Origin: Nocardiopsis endophytica
GTDB lineage: Bacteria > Actinomycetota > Actinomycetes > Streptosporangiales > Streptosporangiaceae
NCBI RefSeq assembly: GCF_027706725.1
Contig: NZ_JAQFWQ010000019.1
Location: 1-64,000, forward strand
Length of the DNA: 64,000 bases
Direction of reading: 5' to 3'
The notes under the pieces are model-generated. The model did no database searches, was not told the DNA's origin, and worked only from the letters and a program-made list of their open reading frames with translations. This document shows, in pieces, positions 33,164 through 42,855 of this stretch; the first letter of the stretch is position 1, and every line of letters starts with the position of its first letter. The translations under genes were made by a program, and so were the position numbers.

Positions 33164-34153
33164 TCAGTCCCCGGACGCGGCGGCGGTGCGGCCCGCCCAG
33201 CCCTCTGTGAGGAAGTCCACGGCCTGCGGGAACGTGGGCGTCCAGGTGTCGTAGGTGTGCCCGCCCTCGGGGAAGGCGGTCTCCACCGTCATGCCGCGCT
33301 CGCGGAGCAGCCCGGCGAAGCGCTCGGCCTCGCCGTGGATGCTGCCCTCCTGCAGCGGGGTGTGGTCCTGCTTCCCCTCGACCAGCATGAAGCGGATGTC
33401 GTGCACCTCGGGGTCGTCCAGCAGCCGGTCCGGGGCGTGCTCCTCGGTCCGGTCCCCGAAGGTCCCGCTGGGGTCGTCCACCTTGAAGTACCCGGCCCAG
33501 CTCACGGCCTGGGAGTACAGGTCCGGGTGGCGCAGCGGCAGCGCGGCGGCCCCGTAGCCGCCCATGGAGAACCCGCCGATGGCGCGCAGCTCGCGGGGGC
33601 GGCGCAGATCGCCCTCGACGGCCTCGACCGCCTTGCGGGTCACGAACGTCTCGATCCTGTAGTCGTCGTCGACCGCGTCGCCCCACTCGGTGTCGGCGCC
33701 CCCGGCCTCCTGCCCGAAGGGCGCGGCGATGACGAACTCGATCCCGGCGCGGCACATCTGCTCGTCCAGCTTGGGGCCGATGCCGGCGTCCTTGAGGTCG
33801 GTGTGGGTGCCGGTGGACCCGTGCAGCAGGTACAGCACCGGGAGGTCGGCGCTGTCCGGGCCGGGCGGGCGGCGCACCCAGATGGGGCGGCCCTTCTCGG
33901 GCGCGGCGGGGTCGGGCACCCGGACGATCTCGTCGGTGCCGGGCTCGTCGCAGACCGCCACCGAGCCGGGGCGCGGGTGGACGGCCGGCCCCTCCGGCGC
34001 GGGCGCGGGGGCGGCGGCCCCGGCCGCGGTCCGGGCGTCCTGGGCGGGGACCGGACCGTGCCCGCCCTGGACGGCGGCGAGCATGGCGGCGGTCGCCACC
34101 ACGAGGGACGAGGCCGCGAGCGCGGTCGCTCTGCGGGACAGCGAGCTGAACAC
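33164..34153 (-). CDS. Secreted alpha/beta-hydrolase (esterase D/antigen 85 type)
   Basis: A 329-residue exported esterase. A signal peptide ([15 protein letters not shown], residues 10-28) precedes a variable Pro/Ala-rich stretch and the PF00756-like domain. The oxyanion/nucleophile part is [14 protein letters not shown] and [11 protein letters not shown] (catalytic Ser, about residue 205), and the catalytic histidine is in EGGHTYDTW. The -10 TAGGAT lies seven bases before GTG 34153, so a leaderless message is likely. Divergent from the BlaI-like gene. Confidence 0.82.
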   Translation of the reverse strand: MFSSLSRRATALAASSLVVATAAMLAAVQGGHGPVPAQDARTAAGAAAPAPAPEGPAVHPRPGSVAVCDEPGTDEIVRVPDPAAPEKGRPIWVRRPPGPDSADLPVLYLLHGSTGTHTDLKDAGIGPKLDEQMCRAGIEFVIAAPFGQEAGGADTEWGDAVDDDYRIETFVTRKAVEAVEGDLRRPRELRAIGGFSMGGYGAAALPLRHPDLYSQAVSWAGYFKVDDPSGTFGDRTEEHAPDRLLDDPEVHDIRFMLVEGKQDHTPLQEGSIHGEAERFAGLLRERGMTVETAFPEGGHTYDTWTPTFPQAVDFLTEGWAGRTAAASGD

Positions 34154-34320
34154 AACCGCGATCCTAGGGCCCACACGGCGGCGTGCGGGCAGGGCGCGGC
34201 AAGGTGCGGGCGAAATGTCGGTACATGTGATGACAGGCGGATCGGTGGACGGTCGGCCGCCGGCGTCCGCGATCCCCCGCGCCGCAAGGTGAGGCGTGCC
34301 TGACCGGGGGGTGCCACGCA

Positions 34321-34344
34321 GGGTAGTACTACCCGCCGTAGACT
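34321..34344 (+). promoter_or_regulatory. BlaI-type operator and promoter
   Basis: The perfect palindrome GGGTAGTACTACCC (34321-34334) is followed by the -10 TAGACT (34339-34344), which is seven bases before ATG 34352. BlaI regulators bind TACTA/TAGTA-type palindromes, so self-regulation is likely. The palindrome overlaps the -35 to -10 spacer. Confidence 0.7.
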
Positions 34345-34351
34345 CTTGCAC

Positions 34352-34714
34352 ATGAATCGGCTCGGCGACCTTGAACGCGCGGTTATGGAGGTACTGTGGC
34401 AGCGGAGCGAACCCATGACGGTCCGCGAGGTGGGACGCGCTCTGGCTGAGCGGGACCTGGCTCACACGACAGTCATGACGGTCCTGGACCGCCTGGCGAA
34501 GAAGGGGGTCGTGGACCGCGCCCGGGAGGGCCGCGCGTGGCGGTACCGCCCGGCGGCCAGCCGGGAGGACTACGTCTCGGAGCTGATGTTCGACGCGCTC
34601 GGGCAGACCGGGGACCGCGACGCGGCGCTCGCCGCCTTCGTGCGCTCGATGAGCGACGAGGAGGCCGAGGCCCTCCGCCGCGCACTCGAGGGAAACGACG
34701 AGCAGAGGACGTAG
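34352..34714 (+). CDS. BlaI/MecI/CopY-family repressor
   Basis: A 120-residue winged-helix repressor (LGDLERAVMEVLWQRSEPMT; HTTVMTVLDRLAKKGVVDR). It is followed four bases later by an M56 membrane peptidase gene. Such pairs resemble BlaI-BlaR1, in which the peptidase inactivates the repressor after a signal. No beta-lactamase or sensor domain is nearby; in mycobacteria the equivalent pair answers to cell-wall or respiratory stress. Confidence 0.9.
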   Translation: MNRLGDLERAVMEVLWQRSEPMTVREVGRALAERDLAHTTVMTVLDRLAKKGVVDRAREGRAWRYRPAASREDYVSELMFDALGQTGDRDAALAAFVRSMSDEEAEALRRALEGNDEQRT

Positions 34715-34718
34715 CCCG

Positions 34719-35657
34719 ATGGTCAGTGCCGCACTCCTCTCCGCGATCGCGGTCGGCTGCTTCGCAGCCGCGGCACGCCTCCGTCGGGCCCACTGGCCCT
34801 TCCGCGGCCCCTACGTCGCGGTCATCGCCTGGCAGGCCCTCGGCCTGGCCTGGGGCGTGTCCACCATCGGCGCCCTGCTCGCGTTCGGCCTGGCCCCCTA
34901 CGGCCGGGGCGTGACCGGCGGGCTGGCGGCCCTGGCCGCCGACGCCGCCGCGCACGGGCTGTCCCTCGCGGCCACCGCCGCCAGCCCGTTCGGTCCGGCC
35001 CAGGTCGCGGCGATCCTGCTGGCCCTCGGCCTGACCCTGCTGCTCTTCTGCTGCCTGGTGGCCTCCTTCGTGCAGGTGGTGCGGACCCGCCGCCGGCACC
35101 GGGCGCTGCTGCAGCTGGTGGGCCGGGACGACCCCGGCGTGCCCGGCGCGCGCATCCTGGACCACCCCGCGGCCGCCGCCTACTGCCTGCCCGGCGTGCT
35201 GCGCTCGGAGGTGGTGATCAGCGCCGGGGCCCTGGAGGTGCTGGACTCCGAGGAGCTGGCCGCGGTCATCGCGCACGAGCACGCGCACCTGCGCCAGCGC
35301 CACGACCTGGTGCTGCTGCCCTTCTCCTCGCTCAAACGCGCCTTCCCCCGGCTGGGCATGATGCGCGAGTACTACCGCACCGTCTCGCTGCTGATCGAGA
35401 TGTGCGCCGACGACCAGGCCCGCCGCGAGCGCTCCGCCCGGGAGCTGGCCACCGCGCTGATGCGGTTCGGCGAGCGCGGCGCCACCGCCCCCGCCGGGGC
35501 GCTGGCCGCCACCGCCGACCACACCGACGTGCTCGCCCGGGTGCGCCGCCTGCTCCAGCCCGGCCGGGGGCTGACGCGCGCGCAGAGCGGCGCCGTGCTC
35601 GGCTCGGCCGCGCTGCTGATGGCCACCACGCTGTCCCTGTGGCACCTGCCCATGTGA
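34719..35657 (+). CDS. M56-family membrane metallopeptidase
   Basis: A 312-residue protein with about four membrane helices and the zinc motif AVIAHEHAHLRQRHDLV (HExxH, about residue 186). Relatives are BlaR1/HtpX-like. It lacks the C-terminal penicillin-binding sensor of BlaR1. Probably co-transcribed with the BlaI-like repressor and a candidate to cleave it. Confidence 0.88.
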   Translation: MVSAALLSAIAVGCFAAAARLRRAHWPFRGPYVAVIAWQALGLAWGVSTIGALLAFGLAPYGRGVTGGLAALAADAAAHGLSLAATAASPFGPAQVAAILLALGLTLLLFCCLVASFVQVVRTRRRHRALLQLVGRDDPGVPGARILDHPAAAAYCLPGVLRSEVVISAGALEVLDSEELAAVIAHEHAHLRQRHDLVLLPFSSLKRAFPRLGMMREYYRTVSLLIEMCADDQARRERSARELATALMRFGERGATAPAGALAATADHTDVLARVRRLLQPGRGLTRAQSGAVLGSAALLMATTLSLWHLPM

Positions 35658-35760
35658 CCGCCCATGTGACGCCCGCCGCCGCCGCGCCGGGCACGATCGG
35701 GGCCGCTCCGCCGTTTACCCTGAGACGAGCAGGACGCGACCAAGACGGGCGGGGACACCA

Positions 35761-36066
35761 ATGGTGCTGATGGGCTACCTGTACCAGGTCATCTACATCG
35801 CCATCTTCGTGACGACGCTGTACGCCCTGATCGAGGCCCTGCGCACGCCCGCGGAGGCCTACACGGCCATGGACAAGCAGACCAAGACGATCTGGGTGGC
35901 GATCCTGGGCGTGGGCACCGGCCTGTCGCTGCTGGCCGCCCTGGGCACCGGGGGCTTCCTCACCTTCCTATCCCTGGTCGCCGCCCTGATCTTCATCCTC
36001 GACGTCCGCCCCGCCGTGCGCGGCATCGGGCGCGGCGGCGGGAACGGGCCCTACGGTCCCTGGTAG
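35761..36066 (+). CDS. DUF2516-family membrane protein
   Basis: A 101-residue protein with three predicted membrane helices (YLYQVIYIAIFVTTLYALI; TIWVAILGVGTGLSLLAAL; FLTFLSLVAALIFILDVRP). Known only as an actinobacterial conserved family. Its last 99 bases overlap the convergent gene below. Confidence 0.85.
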   Translation: MVLMGYLYQVIYIAIFVTTLYALIEALRTPAEAYTAMDKQTKTIWVAILGVGTGLSLLAALGTGGFLTFLSLVAALIFILDVRPAVRGIGRGGGNGPYGPW

Positions 36067-38418
36067 CAGCAGCGCGGACGCCTCCCGCACGGCCGCGGCG
36101 TAGGCCGGGTCCAGCACGTAGAACGAGTGCCCCAGGATCTCCGGGTACAGCGCCTCCCCGGCCGGGATGTCGTACTCGCGCGGATCGGGCAGCGCACCGG
36201 TGTCGGGCAGGGTGCGCCCGCCCGCCGGGGCCGTGTGCACCGGCCCGCCGATCGGGTCGGTGACCCGCCACAGGTTGCGCCAGCCGGCCACCCGCGCCGC
36301 GGCGTCGGCCAGCGCGGCCGGGCCGAAGTAGGCGGGGAAGTAGCGGGTGTACAGGCGGTACAGCGGGGACCCGTGCGTCACCACGGCCACCGCGGGGCGC
36401 ACGTGCGGCGGGAGCTGCCACACCGTGGCCGCCGCCAGCACCGACCCCTGGGAGTGCCCGGAGAGCACCACCCCCTGCCCGCCCTCGGCCGTGGCGGCCA
36501 CCCGCGCCACCAGCTGGGGCACCGTCCGCTCGGCGTAGGAGGGCGGCGCCAGCGGGTGCGCCACCCGGGGCCAGAAGGTGCCGACGTCCCACAGCACGCC
36601 GACCGCCTGGCGGACGGGGCGCCGCCGGTAGGCGCTGAAGCCGATGCCCACCAGCGCCACCAGCATCAGCGCGCCCAGCCACGAGCCCACCGTGACCAGC
36701 AGCCCCACCGCCTCCTGCAGCGCGCCGTCGGGGCCGGGGGCGACCGCCGCCGGAGGGGCCGCCGGCTCCGCGCGCCCTCCGGGCACGGCGGTCAGCCGCC
36801 CGGTGCCCACCGCGAAGGCCACCAGCGCCACCAGGGCCACGCCGGGCAGCAGCACCGCGCCCAGCGCCACCGGCAGCGACTCGGTCATCCGCCCCATGGC
36901 GCGGGCCCGGGCGATCATGCGGGTGCGGAAGCCGCCGCGCCGCCGCCCGTACTCGGCGGCGGTGAGCGACTCCTCCTCCCTGGTGCGGTGCCGCAGGCGC
37001 AGCCAGAACCACAGGGCCGCCCCGGCGACGATCACCGCCTCCAGGGAGAAGGCGAGCTGGAGCCAGGAGAAGGCGGCGGGGGCCTGCAGCGGCAGGCACC
37101 CGGCCTCCTCGGCGCCCGGATAGTGGCACCCGCCGAGGAACCCGGCGCTCTGGTAGACCACGGCGGCCGAGAACACCCCGCCGAGCAGCACCCCGACGGC
37201 CGCGGCGGCGGGTCCGGCCAGGCCGCGCATCGCGGTGTCGCGCTTGAGGGGCGTGCGCGCGTACATGGCGGCGGCGGCCGCGAACTGGACCGCCACCAGC
37301 ACGCACTGGAGCCCGAAGAGCGTGTTCAGGCCTTCCGCGAAGCCGGGCAGCCGCCCCTCGGCGGACCAGCCCGGCCGCGGCCAGGCGGTGTACAGCAGGG
37401 ACGCCCCGGACAGGACCAGGGCGGTGTCGCGCAGCCGGGCGCAGATCCGGTCGGCGCTGCGGTTCCAGGTGTGGGCGGTGCCCGGCACCAGGGCCATCAG
37501 CGACGCCCCGGCGACGACGGCGGCGAGCAGCCCGAGCAGCACGGTCCCCGCCGCGGGCGCCCCTGCGGCGCGGTCGTACAGCGTGGGCGGGACCGCCGCG
37601 AGCAGCCCCACCGTCCCGGCGGCGACCGCGAGGTGCACCGACCGCAGCCGCCCCATGATCATGCTGTTCCGCCAGAAGTGCGGGCGGCTCAGCGGCGCGT
37701 CGGGGGAGGGGGAGGGCGCGGTGCCCTGCGCGGCGGCCTCGTAGACGCTGGTGGTGCGCCGGGAGAGCCGCCACAGCAGGGCCGTCGCGGCCAGCGGCAG
37801 CAGCGCCCCGGCCGCCAGCGACAGCCCGGGGCGGGCCAGCAGGCCGCCGGGGGCCGACAGCTCGCCCAGCAGCGGGCGCAGCTCGGCGCAGTGCTCCCCG
37901 TAGGCGGGGCACTGCCAGCCGACCAGGTCCATGCCGATGCCCGCGGCGGCCAGCACCAGCAGCACCGTCAGGCTCAGGGCGATCAGCCGCGACGCCGACC
38001 CGTAGGCGATGTCGGCCAGGCGGTGCAGGCGCGACGGAGCGGCGCCGGCACCGGCGGCGCCGACGCGGTTGCCGGTGCCCGAGGCGCCCTGGGCCCGGGC
38101 GGCGTCCCCGTCGGGCGGCGCCGGGCGCATCCAGTAGGCGATGTTGGCCAGGATGAACGGCAGCAGGAGCAGCCACAGCGCGCGGGAGGCCCGTCCGGAG
38201 GTGAGGTTGCCCCAGGCGAAGATCTCCCGCGGAACGCCGGGGACGGTCTCGGTGTCGGGGGCGCGCCGCCAGCGGAAGAACCCGGCGAGCCGGTCGCCCC
38301 CCACCCGGACCACGGGCTCCACGTCCAGCAGCTCCTCGGCCTGCCCGCCGCTGACCCCGTGGATCCGGAGCTCGACGATGCGCGGATCGGAGGGGGCGGG
38401 GGATCGGTCCTCGGGCAT
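35968..38418 (-). CDS. Membrane protein with a lipase-like hydrolase domain
   Basis: An 816-residue protein. The N-terminus (RIVELRIHGVSGGQAEELLD) resembles the start of alpha/beta-hydrolase-like integral membrane proteins of actinomycetes. About ten or more membrane helices follow (100-620). A soluble part near 650-760 has the nucleophile elbow VVLSGHSQGSVLAAATVWQL, PAVAVVTHGSPLYRLYTRYF and a late histidine (EILGHSFYV). Substrate unknown, perhaps lipid. The 3' end overlaps the opposite DUF2516 gene by 99 bases, and the terminal DEDQGGDQG tail is encoded antisense to it. Confidence 0.75.
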   Translation of the reverse strand: MPEDRSPAPSDPRIVELRIHGVSGGQAEELLDVEPVVRVGGDRLAGFFRWRRAPDTETVPGVPREIFAWGNLTSGRASRALWLLLLPFILANIAYWMRPAPPDGDAARAQGASGTGNRVGAAGAGAAPSRLHRLADIAYGSASRLIALSLTVLLVLAAAGIGMDLVGWQCPAYGEHCAELRPLLGELSAPGGLLARPGLSLAAGALLPLAATALLWRLSRRTTSVYEAAAQGTAPSPSPDAPLSRPHFWRNSMIMGRLRSVHLAVAAGTVGLLAAVPPTLYDRAAGAPAAGTVLLGLLAAVVAGASLMALVPGTAHTWNRSADRICARLRDTALVLSGASLLYTAWPRPGWSAEGRLPGFAEGLNTLFGLQCVLVAVQFAAAAAMYARTPLKRDTAMRGLAGPAAAAVGVLLGGVFSAAVVYQSAGFLGGCHYPGAEEAGCLPLQAPAAFSWLQLAFSLEAVIVAGAALWFWLRLRHRTREEESLTAAEYGRRRGGFRTRMIARARAMGRMTESLPVALGAVLLPGVALVALVAFAVGTGRLTAVPGGRAEPAAPPAAVAPGPDGALQEAVGLLVTVGSWLGALMLVALVGIGFSAYRRRPVRQAVGVLWDVGTFWPRVAHPLAPPSYAERTVPQLVARVAATAEGGQGVVLSGHSQGSVLAAATVWQLPPHVRPAVAVVTHGSPLYRLYTRYFPAYFGPAALADAAARVAGWRNLWRVTDPIGGPVHTAPAGGRTLPDTGALPDPREYDIPAGEALYPEILGHSFYVLDPAYAAAVREASALLLPGTVGPVPAAAPDAAHGGADVEDEDQGGDQG

Positions 38419-38481
38419 GTTCGGATTGTCCCACGCAGGCCACGGCCCGTAGGGGGTTGCGGGCGGCCGTACCCGGCCGAC

Positions 38482-39390
38482 TCAGGCCACCAGGGCGTTG
38501 TCAGCGGTCCAGGTGTTGCAGGAGCCCGGGCTCTGCCCGTCCAGACCGCGCCGCACCCACTGCCGGCTGTTCTCCGCCGAGCCGTGGGTGCGGTCGTCGG
38601 CGGGCCCGTCCGGGCGGTCGGCGGTGGCCTCGGAGTCGTCCAGCACCGCGCGGACGTCCTCCTCCTCCAGCGGATACGACACCGCCACGGCGCCCAGGAA
38701 GACCCCGGCCAGGCAGTTGGCCTGCAGCTCGGACCGGCGCGTCCAGGCGTTCTGCGCGATGCGGTCCTGCTCCTGCCCGCGCCGCTCGTGGTAGTACTCC
38801 AGCACCCCGGCCTCGCCCTGCACGTGGTGGCCGTACTCGTGGGCGAGCAGCGAGGCGTAGACCGCCCCGTTCGCCTCGCCCCGCCATTTGCGCACGACGT
38901 CCTCGGTGCCGATGTAGATGCTCTGGCTGGTGCGGCAGTAGAAGGCCCCCGCCTCGGAGGGGTAGTCCCGGCACGGGCTGGTGCCCGGCTCGGTCCAGAA
39001 CACCCGCGAGGGCGGGTCGAAGGCCAGCCCCGCCTTGGCGAACTGGGTGGACCAGGCCTGGTCCAGGCAGTCGGCGATCGTGTTCAGGAACCGCTCCATG
39101 GAGGCGGGGTCGTCCACGTCGGGGTCGGGCGCGGGGCAGGGCAGCGGCGCCAGCCGCCCGGTGCCGTACAGCGGGTTGTCGACCAGGGCCTCCCGGCCCG
39201 TGGGCGCCCCGCCGGAGTCCGGGGCGGCGGCCTCGTCGGGGGCGGCGGAGCCGGGCCCCTCCCCGGGCGCGGAGGAGCCGCCCGTGGCCGACCACAGCAG
39301 CACCGCGAGCGCCACCACGGCCGCGGCGAGGGCCGCGTACAGCGCGTTGCGCCCGCCGGGGCGCCCCCGGCCGCCGTACCCCTGCGCCAC
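38482..39390 (-). CDS. Neutral zinc metallopeptidase (YpfJ family), copy 1
   Basis: A 302-residue membrane-anchored peptidase: one helix at about 17-34, a Pro/Gly/Ser linker, then the catalytic domain with HEYGHHVQGEAG (HExxH) and RRSELQANCLAGVFLG (the third ligand Glu). It starts at GTG 39390 after GAGGAGG, 11 bases after its paralogue ends, so probably one operon. Substrate unknown. Confidence 0.85.
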   Translation of the reverse strand: MAQGYGGRGRPGGRNALYAALAAAVVALAVLLWSATGGSSAPGEGPGSAAPDEAAAPDSGGAPTGREALVDNPLYGTGRLAPLPCPAPDPDVDDPASMERFLNTIADCLDQAWSTQFAKAGLAFDPPSRVFWTEPGTSPCRDYPSEAGAFYCRTSQSIYIGTEDVVRKWRGEANGAVYASLLAHEYGHHVQGEAGVLEYYHERRGQEQDRIAQNAWTRRSELQANCLAGVFLGAVAVSYPLEEEDVRAVLDDSEATADRPDGPADDRTHGSAENSRQWVRRGLDGQSPGSCNTWTADNALVA

Positions 39391-39401
39391 GGTCCTCCTC
39401 G

Positions 39402-40361
39402 CTACTCGACCAGGCCGTCGTCCGCACTCCAGGTGTCGCACGCGGCGGGGTCCCGGCGGTCCATGCCGTGCTCGGTCCACAGGGCGCCGTTCTCGCCGGT
39501 CCCGTGCGTGCGGTCCGCCGAGTCGTAGTCGCCACGGCGGCGGGCGTCTTCGAGGATATGCTCCCGCTCCTCGTCCCCGATCGGGAAGCTCGTCTCCACC
39601 GCCCCCAGGAACGTGCCGCCCAGGCAGTTGGCCTGCAGCTCGCTGCGGCGCGTCAGCCGGTCGCGCGCGGCGGCGTCGGATGCGGCGCCGCGCTCGGCGT
39701 TGAAGCGGGCCAGGATCCCGGACTCGCCCTGAACGTGGTGCCCGTACTCGTGGCTGAGCACGAAGGTGTAGGTCTCCGGGCCGCCGCCGTCCCAGGAGTC
39801 GGCGACGATGTCCTCCACGCCCAGGTAGAGCCCCTTGTTGGCCTGGCAGTAGAAGGCCGACGTCCCCTCGGCGGGGAAGTTGCCGCAGGGGCTCTGCCCC
39901 GAGGCGTACCAGAACACCCGGGTGGGCGGCTCGAAGTCCATGTCCCCCTCGGCGAACCGGTCCTGCCACGCGGTGTCCAGGCAGTCGGTGATCTCGTGCA
40001 GGAACGCCTCCATGGACTCCCGGTCCTGCGGGTCCACCTCCGGCGCCGGGCACTCCACCTCGGTCATCTCGCCGGTGGTGCGCAGCGGGTCACCGGCCGC
40101 GCCGCCCGCCCCCGTCCCGGAGCCGGTCCCGGCGGAGGCCTCCTGCGCCGACGCCGGCCGCGCCTGCGCCGTCCCGGGCGGAGCCGCCAGCTCCGACACG
40201 GTGAGGAACCCGGCCAGCCCCACCGCCCCGAGCCCGGTGAGCAGCACGAGCCCCACCACCGGCCCCATGGGCGGGCGCGGCGGGCGCTCGGGCAGCAGCG
40301 CACGCGCCCCCGCGCCGCCTGCCCGGCCCGCGCGCGCGAAGCGCGTCCCCGTCGCGGCCAT
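39402..40361 (-). CDS. Neutral zinc metallopeptidase (YpfJ family), copy 2
   Basis: A 319-residue paralogue of the adjacent gene: a membrane helix (GPVVGLVLLTGLGAVGLAGF), then SHEYGHHVQGESG and RRSELQANCLGGTFLGAVE. The two share the C-terminal pattern DRTHGxxENxxxW..C.TW.AD. Tandem duplication followed by divergence is the simplest explanation. ATG 40361 is preceded by AGGAGG. Confidence 0.85.
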   Translation of the reverse strand: MAATGTRFARAGRAGGAGARALLPERPPRPPMGPVVGLVLLTGLGAVGLAGFLTVSELAAPPGTAQARPASAQEASAGTGSGTGAGGAAGDPLRTTGEMTEVECPAPEVDPQDRESMEAFLHEITDCLDTAWQDRFAEGDMDFEPPTRVFWYASGQSPCGNFPAEGTSAFYCQANKGLYLGVEDIVADSWDGGGPETYTFVLSHEYGHHVQGESGILARFNAERGAASDAAARDRLTRRSELQANCLGGTFLGAVETSFPIGDEEREHILEDARRRGDYDSADRTHGTGENGALWTEHGMDRRDPAACDTWSADDGLVE

Positions 40362-40507
40362 GCGCCGCCTCACCTCCTGGAGCACCGATGGAGCACCGAC
40401 CCCGGCGGCGTCGGGCCCCCGGGCGCCGACACCCCGTCGATTATGACGGGTTTCCGAGGTTCGTCCGGCACGGACCCTGGAGGGGGAACCGCTAAGCTCG
40501 CTTCCCG

Positions 40508-42295
40508 ATGCCGATGACCGCGGCCCCGGGACGGGGCGCCCGCGCGGCCGTGGCGGTGTGCGCCGCGGCCCTCGCCGTGCTGCCCTGGTCCGCGCCGGCC
40601 GCGGCCGCCCCGCGCGACGGCGCGGAGACCCCCGAGGCGCACACCGTCCCCGAGGGCGCCGACGCCGACGCCACCACCGTCGACATCAGGCTGCGCATCG
40701 ACTCCGAGGGCGTCGTGCACGCCGAGGAGACCCTGGAGTTCGGCTCCGGCGCGGGCGCCGCCTTCACCCGCGGCCTCGGCGCCCGCGAGGACTACGACAC
40801 CGACCGCGACCGCGTCTTCCCGGTGGAGGGCGTCCGGGCCCGGGACGGGTCGGGCGCGGAGCTCCCGGTGCGCACCGAGGAGAACGGCGACGCCCTCGAC
40901 CTGGTCGTCGAGCGCGGGGACGCCGGGTCGGCGGTGCTCACCTACACCGTGCGCGGCGCTCTGGAGGAGACCGGCGACGGGGTCGAGCTGGAGTGGACCC
41001 CGGTGGCCGGGTACAGCGCCCCCGTCGCCGAGACCAACGTGCGGGTGGACGCCCCGATGCCGCCGCGCGCCCTGTCCTGCACCGCCGGGGACCCCCGCAG
41101 CTCCATCTACTGCACCTCCTCGGACATGGGCGGCCACGGGGCGGAGACCGCGCGCTTCCTGCAGGCGCGCATGGAGCCCGGGCAGCGGCTCTCCGTCGCG
41201 GTGGCCTACCCGCCCGGCACGGCGCCCGCCGAGCCGGTCCTCGACCGCACCTGGTCGCTCACCTCCGCCTTCGCCATCACCCCCGTCACCGGATCGGTCT
41301 TCGGGCTGCTGCTGGTGGGCCTGCTGGGCGGGCTGGCGGCGCTCATCCGCATCCGCGGCCAGGACGAGCGCGCCCTGCGCACCGAGTCCGGCGCCGCCGC
41401 CAACGTCCCGCTGGCCCCGGTGCCCGGCCTGCCCGGCGGCATCCGCTTCCGCCCGCCGGACGGGGTGCACCCGGGCCAGATCGGCACCCTCATCGACGAG
41501 CAGGCCGACGTGGTCGACATCGCGGCCACCGTGGTCGACCTGGCCGTGCGCGGCCACTACACCATCGAGGAGCTGCCGCACGACCACCCGGCCTCGGTGG
41601 ACTGGGTGCTCAGCAAGCGGGTCCCCCCGGCCGACGAGGAGCTGCTCCCCTACGAGCGGATGCTCATGGACGCCCTCTTCGAACGGAGGGTCAAGGTGCG
41701 TCTGTCGCACCTGCGCCGCGGCGGCTTCGGCGCCCGCCTGGGGGCCGTGCGCGACGAGCTCTACCGGGACATGGTGCGGCTCAAGTGGTTCGCCCGCCGC
41801 CCCAACGTCACCCGGAACCGGTGGGCCACCGCCGGGATCGGGCTCACCGCCGCCGGGGTCGCCCTCACCGTGGTGCTGGCGGCCTTCACCCACGCCGCCT
41901 TCACCGGGCTGGCCGTGGTGATCGCCGGGGCCGCGATGACGCTCGGCGCCCAGTACATGCCGGCCAAGACCGCCAAGGGCAGCAGCGTGCTCGCGCACGC
42001 CATGGGGTTCCGCGCCTTCCTGATGAGCGCCGAGGCCGAGCACGTGCCCGAGGGGCACCGGGTGGAGCTGTTCTCCCGCTACCTGCCCTACGCGCTGATC
42101 TTCGACAACGTGGACCGCTGGGCCAGCGTGCTGGCGGCCGCAGGGGAACGGGAGGAGAGCGCCAACAAGCGCCTGCCGTGGTACGAAGGGCCCGAGGAGT
42201 GGCACGTGGGCGACTTCGCCGAGTCCATCCGGGCGTTCGTGGTCACCCTGTCCGGAGTCGTCTCCAGCGCCCGCCACTTCCGGGCGCTGGGCTGA
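40508..42295 (+). CDS. DUF2207-family membrane protein
   Basis: A 595-residue protein: a signal peptide (residues 1-34), an extracellular DUF2207 beta-domain (50-235: [20 protein letters not shown]), a membrane helix at 257-278, a cytoplasmic region with two further helices near 440-480, and a conserved C-terminal part ([20 protein letters not shown], then [13 protein letters not shown]). Function unknown. A -10-like TAAGCT (40493-40498) lies nine bases before ATG. Confidence 0.85.
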   Translation: MPMTAAPGRGARAAVAVCAAALAVLPWSAPAAAAPRDGAETPEAHTVPEGADADATTVDIRLRIDSEGVVHAEETLEFGSGAGAAFTRGLGAREDYDTDRDRVFPVEGVRARDGSGAELPVRTEENGDALDLVVERGDAGSAVLTYTVRGALEETGDGVELEWTPVAGYSAPVAETNVRVDAPMPPRALSCTAGDPRSSIYCTSSDMGGHGAETARFLQARMEPGQRLSVAVAYPPGTAPAEPVLDRTWSLTSAFAITPVTGSVFGLLLVGLLGGLAALIRIRGQDERALRTESGAAANVPLAPVPGLPGGIRFRPPDGVHPGQIGTLIDEQADVVDIAATVVDLAVRGHYTIEELPHDHPASVDWVLSKRVPPADEELLPYERMLMDALFERRVKVRLSHLRRGGFGARLGAVRDELYRDMVRLKWFARRPNVTRNRWATAGIGLTAAGVALTVVLAAFTHAAFTGLAVVIAGAAMTLGAQYMPAKTAKGSSVLAHAMGFRAFLMSAEAEHVPEGHRVELFSRYLPYALIFDNVDRWASVLAAAGEREESANKRLPWYEGPEEWHVGDFAESIRAFVVTLSGVVSSARHFRALG

Positions 42296-42318
42296 GGGAG
42301 CAGCGGGAGGGAGCGCGC

Positions 42319-42744
42319 ATGCGCGCGGTTCTGCAGCGCGTCGACGGGGCGTCCGTCGACGTCGGCGGGGACACGGTCGGGTCGGTGTCCGGGGAGGGGC
42401 TGTTGGCCCTGGTGGGGGTCACCCACACCGACACCGGCGAGCAGGCGCGCGCCATGGCCCGCAAGATCTGGAACCTGCGCATCCTGGAGGGCGAGCGGTC
42501 CTGCTCGGACGCCGGAGCGCCGGTGCTGGTGGTCAGCCAGTTCACCCTCTACGGCGACGCGCGCAAGGGGCGGCGGCCCACCTGGCAGGCGGCGGCGCCC
42601 GGGCCGGTCGCCGAGCCGCTCGTCGACGCGGTCGTCAAGGAGCTGCGCGACCTGGGCGCGCACGTGGAGACCGGCGCGTTCGGGGCGCACATGCGGGTCG
42701 GGCTGACCAACGACGGCCCGTTCACGGTGCTCGTGGAGGTGTGA
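42319..42744 (+). CDS. dtd: D-aminoacyl-tRNA deacylase Dtd
   Basis: A 141-residue enzyme that removes D-amino acids mischarged onto tRNA. Active-site segments are [19 protein letters not shown] and the Gly-cisPro loop region [11 protein letters not shown], here DGPFT. RBS GGAGGGAGC precedes the ATG. Follows the DUF2207 gene by 23 bases. Confidence 0.92.
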   Translation: MRAVLQRVDGASVDVGGDTVGSVSGEGLLALVGVTHTDTGEQARAMARKIWNLRILEGERSCSDAGAPVLVVSQFTLYGDARKGRRPTWQAAAPGPVAEPLVDAVVKELRDLGAHVETGAFGAHMRVGLTNDGPFTVLVEV

Positions 42745-42855
42745 GCGCCGTGGGGCCACCCCCGCCGGGGGGGCCCCGGCCGGGGCGGCCGAGGGTGCGG
42801 GGGGGGGGGGGCGCGGGGGGGGCCCCCGGGGGGGGGGGCCCCCACGGCGGGGGCG
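42745..42855. other. G-run tract between convergent genes
   Basis: Runs of 9 to 14 G on the plus strand and blocks of 5 C, with little other sequence, between dtd and the response-regulator gene. They could fold as hairpins or G-quadruplexes and stop both transcripts. Homopolymer lengths in such DNA are prone to sequencing or assembly error. Confidence 0.7.

Noticed and set aside
35993-38443. Second 816-codon minus-strand frame and a 1133-codon plus-strand frame over the same region
   Set aside because: Compositionally biased shadow frames of the membrane hydrolase gene, which has clear membrane helices and a GHSQG motif.
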